Source: Neptunomonas sp.
Lineage (GTDB): Bacteria > Pseudomonadota > Gammaproteobacteria > Pseudomonadales > Balneatricaceae
Length of the DNA stretch: 64,000 bases
Reading direction: 5' to 3'
NCBI RefSeq assembly: GCF_016744175.1
Contig: NZ_JADGEV010000002.1
Coordinates: 65,136-129,135, forward strand
The notes under the pieces were generated by a model. It was given only the letters and a program-made list of their open reading frames with translations, did not search any database and was not told the origin of the DNA. Shown here piece after piece: positions 59,209-64,000 of the stretch; the first letter of the stretch is position 1; each line of letters starts with the position of its first letter. The position numbers were made by a program, and so were the translations under genes.

Positions 59209-60153
59209 TCACCCTCTGGGGTGATGCTGCTGATGGATTGATTGTAAACGCTGCTGAGCCACATGAGTATATATTTGCGTCGAAGACAAATCACTATGCC
59301 CAAGCATCATCTGAACAACTCGCAGATCAGCGCCATGATTAAGTAGATGTGTAGCAAAAGCATGCCTAAGGACATGCGGTGATATTACCTTTTCAACACC
59401 CGACTCCAGAGAGTATCTCTTAATGCGATACCAGAATGTTTGACGTGTCATCATTCTACCCCGCAAGCTAAGGAAGAGAGTATCATCAACCGCGTTCTGC
59501 ACAAGCCCCTCTCGACCGTTTTCAATATACCGTCTCACCCAACTCACAGCTTCATCGCCTAAAGGAACAAGCCTTTCTTTTGCTCCTTTCCCAACGACTC
59601 TTATAACACCCACATCGCAGTTAATCTGCGTAAGATTTAGTGTAATTAATTCAGAAACTCTCAACCCTGATGCATACAACACTTCTATCATGGCTCTGTC
59701 TCGTAGACCAAGCACTGTGCCAACATCAGGTGCATTTAGTATACGATCAACATCTTCCTCACTTAATGTCTTAGGTAAAGCACGCCCTCGCTTAGGCATG
59801 GATATCAACAACATCGGGTCTTCAAACACAATAGACTCTCGCAGCAAATATCTAAAAAAGCGACGAGCAGATGAAAGGAATCTAGAGGTAGAGGTGGGTG
59901 TAAACTGCTGCTCAACACGCCATGATAAATATTTTCTAACCAGAAGCGCATCAACGCCAATTAACTTTTGACGTGCATCATTGACCCAACAAGCAAAAAT
60001 GGACAAATCACGCTGGTAAGACATTTGCGTATTCTTACTTAACCCTTCTTCCAACCAAATAGCATCAATAAACCGCCCGATAAGCACGGCATCATCATTA
60101 CTTGGACTACGACGTGTAAAACGCTTATCCCCACAAGCCTCATTTACTGGCAT
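59209..60153 (-). CDS. xerD: Tyrosine recombinase XerD
   Basis: Site-specific recombinase resolving chromosome dimers at dif with XerC. The catalytic set is complete: R165, K189, H260, R263, H286 and Y295. The C-terminal HLLNHGADLRVVQMMLGHSD segment is nearly identical to E. coli. At 314 residues it has a slightly longer N-terminus than E. coli (298). dsbC follows 60 nt away. This is a housekeeping recombinase, not a mobile-element integrase. Confidence 0.97.
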   Translation of the reverse strand: MPVNEACGDKRFTRRSPSNDDAVLIGRFIDAIWLEEGLSKNTQMSYQRDLSIFACWVNDARQKLIGVDALLVRKYLSWRVEQQFTPTSTSRFLSSARRFFRYLLRESIVFEDPMLLISMPKRGRALPKTLSEEDVDRILNAPDVGTVLGLRDRAMIEVLYASGLRVSELITLNLTQINCDVGVIRVVGKGAKERLVPLGDEAVSWVRRYIENGREGLVQNAVDDTLFLSLRGRMMTRQTFWYRIKRYSLESGVEKVISPHVLRHAFATHLLNHGADLRVVQMMLGHSDLSSTQIYTHVAQQRLQSIHQQHHPRG

Positions 60154-60155
60154 TG

Positions 60156-61511
60156 CTACCTATACACTTCAATCAAAGCTATCTTATCTTTTGCAACCGG
60201 GAACGTTGCTCTACCCTGCTCTACCTGATGACGAATGCTGATTGCACCACTATTCACACTGATTAAAGTACCTCGCATTTCACGACCAAAAAAGGTTCTT
60301 AGCTTCACAGCACTTCCCACATAGCTCGACAAATCACCTACAGATGTCTTTAAAAAAGATTTTGGAGCTTCATAAGGCCTTATCGGCATAACACCCGGAA
60401 TGATTTCCCTCATGGAGCTGCGATCATAAGCATCCGCTTTCAATACAATATCTTTTTCATCGACAACAGCGAGAGCAGCAAGGCGCACATTCCCACTAAA
60501 TAGCTTTCTTATTACCTGCCACTCCGACTCAACCAACTCAAGCACTTTTCCGTTAACTTGTATCGCAAATTCGGCACTAGAAAAAAGAGACTCTGCTCCT
60601 TCCGGGCTTGCTAAAATACCGAGCCCCACAGGCACTGCAGGCTCAAGACGAGCAGCAACAATGGAGCGCTCACTCCTCGCGCTAACTAGCGCTTCCAATA
60701 GGCGCTCTCCTTTATAATGAGCCCCCTCTCCTCCCAAACTTTGGACGAGTGCATTACGATAGTATTCTAAATACTCTGAAGGTTTTTTACCTTCTTGCTG
60801 AGCACAGTATGCCTTCCAACGTTGGTTATATCCTAAGTCGCTGACGGTAATTCTAAACATTTGAACCGCTGTTTTAACCAAGTCATCACGTCTTAACGTT
60901 CCACCTTGATGTAAAGCTAACCAAAAATTTATTTCGCCTTTTATTAGCTCTGCAAACTCTGACCCTAGACGAACTTTCATCAATGTTTTATTGGCAGAAG
61001 ATTCTAGCAGCAAATTTACATCACCCTGGAGAAGCCGATAACCCATAGCCAGCAATGCAGCTTGGTCAATATTTTTAGTATCACCGCACACAAGTGTATC
61101 TAGAGAGGTATTACTCGATACAGAAGAAGAAAAGCCTATGTTTTTAGCATAGTCGGCATTGAGATCATAACTCAACCCTTTCAAAGATAATGACACAGGG
61201 TCATTCAAGACACCCGTTCGTAATTGTTGGTGAGCTGTAAAAAAGAACGTTCGGGAAGGTGATGTAAGCGATGCCCGTTTAATAGAGATTTTTTCTTGAT
61301 AGGCATTAGGCTGAATAGTAACTTGCTTTAAAACAACCTCGCCAAAAACAACAGCCGATATTCCACCGTACTCGATTTTAGCAAAAGGCCTAATTGATGC
61401 AATAAGGCTATCAATATCAGACTTCACTTGGTACCAATAATACCCCTGCACCCCAAGCACTAAGAGCAAGAGAACTAACGGTACTAATAACCACTTCAGC
61501 CAACGCCGCAT
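60156..61511 (-). CDS. Unrecognised membrane-anchored protein with a possible Sm-like tail
   Basis: 451 residues. An N-terminal TM helix (about 5-27) would leave the rest in the periplasm. The middle (30-370) is a beta-rich region of unknown family, with a loose likeness to AsmA-type or LPS-export-like repeats. The last 55 residues read VGSAVKLRTFFGREMRGTL, then ISIRHQVEQG, and ALIEVYR, a pattern like an Sm/LSM-type beta-barrel. Two cysteines (LVCGDTK and AYCAQQE) may pair. It lies 2 nt before xerD, so they may be co-transcribed. I assign no function. Confidence 0.65.
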   Translation of the reverse strand: MRRWLKWLLVPLVLLLLVLGVQGYYWYQVKSDIDSLIASIRPFAKIEYGGISAVVFGEVVLKQVTIQPNAYQEKISIKRASLTSPSRTFFFTAHQQLRTGVLNDPVSLSLKGLSYDLNADYAKNIGFSSSVSSNTSLDTLVCGDTKNIDQAALLAMGYRLLQGDVNLLLESSANKTLMKVRLGSEFAELIKGEINFWLALHQGGTLRRDDLVKTAVQMFRITVSDLGYNQRWKAYCAQQEGKKPSEYLEYYRNALVQSLGGEGAHYKGERLLEALVSARSERSIVAARLEPAVPVGLGILASPEGAESLFSSAEFAIQVNGKVLELVESEWQVIRKLFSGNVRLAALAVVDEKDIVLKADAYDRSSMREIIPGVMPIRPYEAPKSFLKTSVGDLSSYVGSAVKLRTFFGREMRGTLISVNSGAISIRHQVEQGRATFPVAKDKIALIEVYR

Positions 61512-61592
61512 TTACAACCTCATCTATGCCCTACAAAAGATAGTGTTTTGATGATTCTAGTGATCTTTACTGCAATTTACTATTTTCCACAC

Positions 61593-61622
61593 AAAAAAAG
61601 GTGACCTGAGGTCACCTTTTTT
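61593..61622 (-). terminator. Rho-independent terminator after rplS
   Basis: GGTGACC (61600-61606) and GGTCACC (61610-61616) pair perfectly around TGA. On the minus strand seven T follow (61599-61593). It closes the rpsP-rimM-trmD-rplS operon. Confidence 0.92.
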
Positions 61623-61646
61623 CTATAGCAGCGAATCTGGTTTAAC

Positions 61647-62003
61647 TCAGCCGAGTTTTTCCTTGATACGTGCAGATTTACCACTACGCTCACGCAAGTA
61701 GTAAATTTTAGCCTGACGTACATCACCACGACGTTTCAGAGTAATCTCTTCAACTGCAGCACTGTATGTCTGGAAAGTACGCTCAACACCCACACCGTGA
61801 GAAATTTTACGTACTGTGAATGCAGAGTTCAGACCGCGGTTACGCTTACCGATAACTACACCTTCAAAAGCCTGTAAACGGCTGCGTGTACCTTCAACTA
61901 CTCGAACCTGTACAACTACTGTGTCACCAGGTGAGAAAGTTGGTATTTCTTTTGTCATCTGTTCAGCTTCAATCTGCTGAATGATTAAGTTTTTGCTGCT
62001 CAT
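61647..62003 (-). CDS. rplS: 50S ribosomal protein L19
   Basis: 118 residues, close to E. coli L19 (115). The [20 protein letters not shown] segment and [14 protein letters not shown] are typical. It lies 16 nt after trmD at the end of the rpsP operon and is followed by a strong terminator. Confidence 0.98.
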   Translation of the reverse strand: MSSKNLIIQQIEAEQMTKEIPTFSPGDTVVVQVRVVEGTRSRLQAFEGVVIGKRNRGLNSAFTVRKISHGVGVERTFQTYSAAVEEITLKRRGDVRQAKIYYLRERSGKSARIKEKLG

Positions 62004-62019
62004 CGCTCGCTCCTAATAT

Positions 62020-62769
62020 TCAACCATCAGACGCTCGGGTCTCATGGATATAATCGGTTAACAACGCCTGCTGTTCAGCAGTCAACTCGAGTTTTTCCAG
62101 CAAGTCAGATCGGCGTTGCCAAGTTCTGCCTAATTGCTGCTTCAGACGCCAGCGCCTGATATTCTCGTGGTTGCCACTTAACAACACATCAGGTACATGC
62201 TGTCCTTCAATTGATTCTGGTCGCGTGTAGTGAGGACAATCTAACAACCCCTCAACAAAAGAATCTTCTTCGGCCGAGTCTTGATGCCCTAACACACCCG
62301 GAACTAATCGGGAGACTGCGTCGATCATGGTCATTGCAGGCAATTCACCTCCACTGAGAACAAAATCTCCCAGCGACCACTCCTCATCAATCTCTGAGCC
62401 TATTAACCGCTCATCAATACCTTCATAGCGTCCAGCCACTAAAATCAATTTCTTACAGGAAACTAGCTCCTGCACACCTTTGTGGTCTAGCTTGCGACCT
62501 TGAGGTGAGAGGTAAATAACTTTAACCCCCTCTCCTGCTACTGCCTTAGCAGCATGAATCGCATCTCGTAACGGCTGAACTTTCATCAGCATCCCTGGAC
62601 CACCACCGTAAGGCCGATCATCCACAGTGCTATGCTTATCGTGTGCAAAGTCTCTAGGACTCCAACAATCAATAGACATCAACTCATTACGAACCGCTCT
62701 TCCTGTCACGCCATACTGACTTACAGCATCGAACATTTCAGGAAATAACGTAATAACGCCAAACCACAT
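62020..62769 (-). CDS. trmD: tRNA (guanine-N1)-methyltransferase
   Basis: SPOUT methyltransferase making m1G37, which prevents +1 frameshifting. The [10 protein letters not shown] and [13 protein letters not shown] segments form the knot and active site. The 249 residues compare with 255 in E. coli. It lies between rimM and rplS. Confidence 0.98.
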   Translation of the reverse strand: MWFGVITLFPEMFDAVSQYGVTGRAVRNELMSIDCWSPRDFAHDKHSTVDDRPYGGGPGMLMKVQPLRDAIHAAKAVAGEGVKVIYLSPQGRKLDHKGVQELVSCKKLILVAGRYEGIDERLIGSEIDEEWSLGDFVLSGGELPAMTMIDAVSRLVPGVLGHQDSAEEDSFVEGLLDCPHYTRPESIEGQHVPDVLLSGNHENIRRWRLKQQLGRTWQRRSDLLEKLELTAEQQALLTDYIHETRASDG

Positions 62770-62772
62770 GGT

Positions 62773-63306
62773 TTAGAACTCCGAATCCCAATCGATCCGC
62801 ATCGTACCTGATTCCAGGTCAATTTCTTTTATCACCTGATCGGGCAGATAAGGAATTAATCGCTCACGGCGATCAATACTCTCTGCATCACCTTTAACGA
62901 TAATGACATCGTTAGCTCCGGTTTCCATCAGATGACTTACACGCCCCAGTAATTCACCAGAAAGTGTATAAACTGTCAGATTTTCCAGCTGACTCCAGTA
63001 ATACTCACCCTCTTCCAAATCTGGAAGAAGAGAAGATTCAATCGCAATATCCATGCCGCAAAATTTACGAGCAACATCACGATCAGTAATACCGTCCAGC
63101 TTGGCTATAAAGCCTTTACCGTGTTTTTTGGCTGTCTCTACTTTAAGAGGCTTCCACTGACCATTTTCTTTGATCATCCACGGTGAATAAGTCAGGATAC
63201 TATCCATCGGTTCGGTATGAGAGAAGACTTTCACCCACCCTTTCACACCATAAACCGAGGTTATCTGGCCGATTACAGTAAATTCATTATTCGTGTTTCG
63301 GCTCAT
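62773..63306 (-). CDS. rimM: Ribosome maturation factor RimM
   Basis: Binds S19 and helps 30S assembly. The N-terminal GQITSVYGVKGWVKVFSHT and C-terminal PRC-barrel (YYWSQLENLTVYT onward, ending IDWDSEF) are typical. The 177 residues compare with 182 in E. coli. It lies 3 nt before trmD. Confidence 0.97.
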   Translation of the reverse strand: MSRNTNNEFTVIGQITSVYGVKGWVKVFSHTEPMDSILTYSPWMIKENGQWKPLKVETAKKHGKGFIAKLDGITDRDVARKFCGMDIAIESSLLPDLEEGEYYWSQLENLTVYTLSGELLGRVSHLMETGANDVIIVKGDAESIDRRERLIPYLPDQVIKEIDLESGTMRIDWDSEF

Positions 63307-63332
63307 CGACCTATCCAGCTACTATATAAAAA

Positions 63333-63584
63333 TTACTGTGCAGCTTTTTTAGCTTCTTTTACTAGCTGTGCAACACGCTCAGATAACTGCGCGCCTTTAC
63401 CAGTCCAGTATTCAACACGTTCCATATCCAAGCGAAGACGCTCTTCTTGACCGCGAGCTGATGGGTTAAAGAAACCGATACGCTCAATAAAGCGACCATC
63501 GCGCGCATTGCGAGAATCAGCTACTGTTAGTTGATAGAAAGGACGCTTTTTAGCGCCGCCACGTGACAAACGAATAGTGACCAT
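63333..63584 (-). CDS. rpsP: 30S ribosomal protein S16
   Basis: 83 residues, nearly the E. coli length (82). The [19 protein letters not shown] start and IERIGFFNP are diagnostic. It is the first gene of the rpsP-rimM-trmD-rplS operon, and a promoter with good consensus lies about 100 nt upstream. AAAGGGA lies before the ATG. Confidence 0.98.
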   Translation of the reverse strand: MVTIRLSRGGAKKRPFYQLTVADSRNARDGRFIERIGFFNPSARGQEERLRLDMERVEYWTGKGAQLSERVAQLVKEAKKAAQ

Positions 63585-63682
63585 ACGTTAATCCCTTTAT
63601 ATTGCGTGGGTTTTGATATCGCCCAGCGTTGCAGTTCCGACCGAATAGTTTTTCAGTCGAGCCAAAATAATTCAAGGGGCGC

Positions 63683-63710
63683 ATTCTACGTGAAAGCACC
63701 CCTCTTGCAA
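63683..63710 (-). promoter_or_regulatory. Predicted sigma-70 promoter of the rpsP operon
   Basis: On the minus strand TTGCAA (63710-63705), a 16-nt spacer and TAGAAT (63688-63683) are followed by a GC-rich discriminator GCGCCCC, as in stringently controlled ribosomal promoters. An imperfect inverted repeat brackets the -10 (63673-63682 with 63697-63708). Confidence 0.65.
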
Positions 63711-63738
63711 AGCAAATACGGTTATTCTTTACTCAGCA

Positions 63739-64000
63739 TTACATCCGAGGCATTCCACCGGGGCCGCCACCCATACCTGGAGGCAACATTCCCTTCATGC
63801 CACGCATCATTTTTGTCATACCGCCTTTGCCAGAAAACTTTTTCATCATCTTCGACATTTGCTTGTGCTGCTTAAGTAAGCGGTTAACATCTTGAATTTG
63901 TGTACCTGAACCCATCGCGATACGTTTTTTGCGAGAACCACTGATAATATCGGGATTTCGACGCTCGCCGCGAGTCATAGAGTTGATGATCACTTCCATC
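63739..64000 (-). CDS. ffh: Signal recognition particle protein Ffh, C-terminal end (partial)
   Basis: The reading frame continues past base 64000; about 87 residues of the C-terminus are visible. It is the M domain: [20 protein letters not shown], then [19 protein letters not shown], then a Met/Gly-rich end ([10 protein letters not shown]) that forms the signal-sequence-binding groove with 4.5S RNA. ffh lies next to rpsP in many gammaproteobacteria. Confidence 0.96.
   Translation of the reverse strand, partial: MEVIINSMTRGERRNPDIISGSRKKRIAMGSGTQIQDVNRLLKQHKQMSKMMKKFSGKGGMTKMMRGMKGMLPPGMGGGPGGMPRM

Noticed and set aside
59209-60153. Possible mobile-element integrase
   Set aside because: All residues and the neighbour dsbC match chromosomal XerD; no attachment site or cargo is seen.

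Overview
The window is a stretch of ordinary chromosome from a marine-type gammaproteobacterium, most likely in or near the Oceanospirillales. The basis is gene content and order: miaB-phoH-ybeY-corC-lnt, leuS-lptE-holA, the lipA/lipB/dacA/rlpA/mltB/rodA/mrdA/rlmH/rsfS/nadD/proA block, nudF-yqiB-cpdA-yqiA-parE-parC and rpsP-rimM-trmD-rplS all match E. coli or Pseudomonas. A Vibrio-like long PurC and a moderate, AT-leaning base composition fit the same group. The genus cannot be fixed from sequence reading alone. I see no phage, insertion sequence, integron, CRISPR array, rRNA or tRNA, and no clear foreign island.

Layout. 1-6.8 kb: a partial gene, leuA, a PatB-type C-S lyase, the elongation factor P module (epmA, efp, epmB) and an orphan lipoprotein. 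7.0-12.2 kb: miaB-phoH-ybeY-corC-lnt (tRNA modification, rRNA maturation, envelope lipoprotein acylation). 12.2-14.5 kb: a trpR-trpE-trpG operon with a recognisable Trp operator touching the trpR start codon, its 3' end overlapping lnt tail to tail. 14.6-16.5 kb: an orphan PqqD-like protein, a periplasmic cyclophilin and a MOSC protein. 16.9-22.4 kb: a chemoreceptor, a RhlE-like RNA helicase, purC and a DUF4124 protein. 22.4-28.2 kb: a YbeL-like zinc ribbon protein, leuS-lptE-holA, a small c-type cytochrome lipoprotein and an OsmC protein.

28.3-40.1 kb is one long minus-strand block for lipoate synthesis, cell elongation and peptidoglycan metabolism, with a D-amino acid transaminase placed beside the D-Ala carboxypeptidase gene. 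40.2-48.6 kb: a YtjB-like membrane protein with a degenerate cyclase-like tail, topoisomerase IV genes and the cpdA/nudF group. 48.8-52.5 kb: a 1233-residue sensor with GGDEF and EAL domains. 52.6-60.2 kb: nfo, recJ with a small downstream ORF, thrC, hom, dsbC and xerD. 60.2-64 kb: an unrecognised membrane-anchored protein, the rpsP operon and the 3' end of ffh.

No clearly new multi-gene system was found. The observations most worth a second look are the apparently leaderless, operator-abutted trpR promoter with an unusual TrpE, the orphan PqqD-like protein, the YtjB/cyclase-like fusion, the membrane protein with an Sm-like tail, and several strong palindromes in intergenic DNA, notably before osmC. 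Many start sites were moved from the longest reading to a downstream codon where a ribosome-binding site, family alignment or an upstream terminator decides the matter. Statements about families rest on remembered family sequences, not searches.
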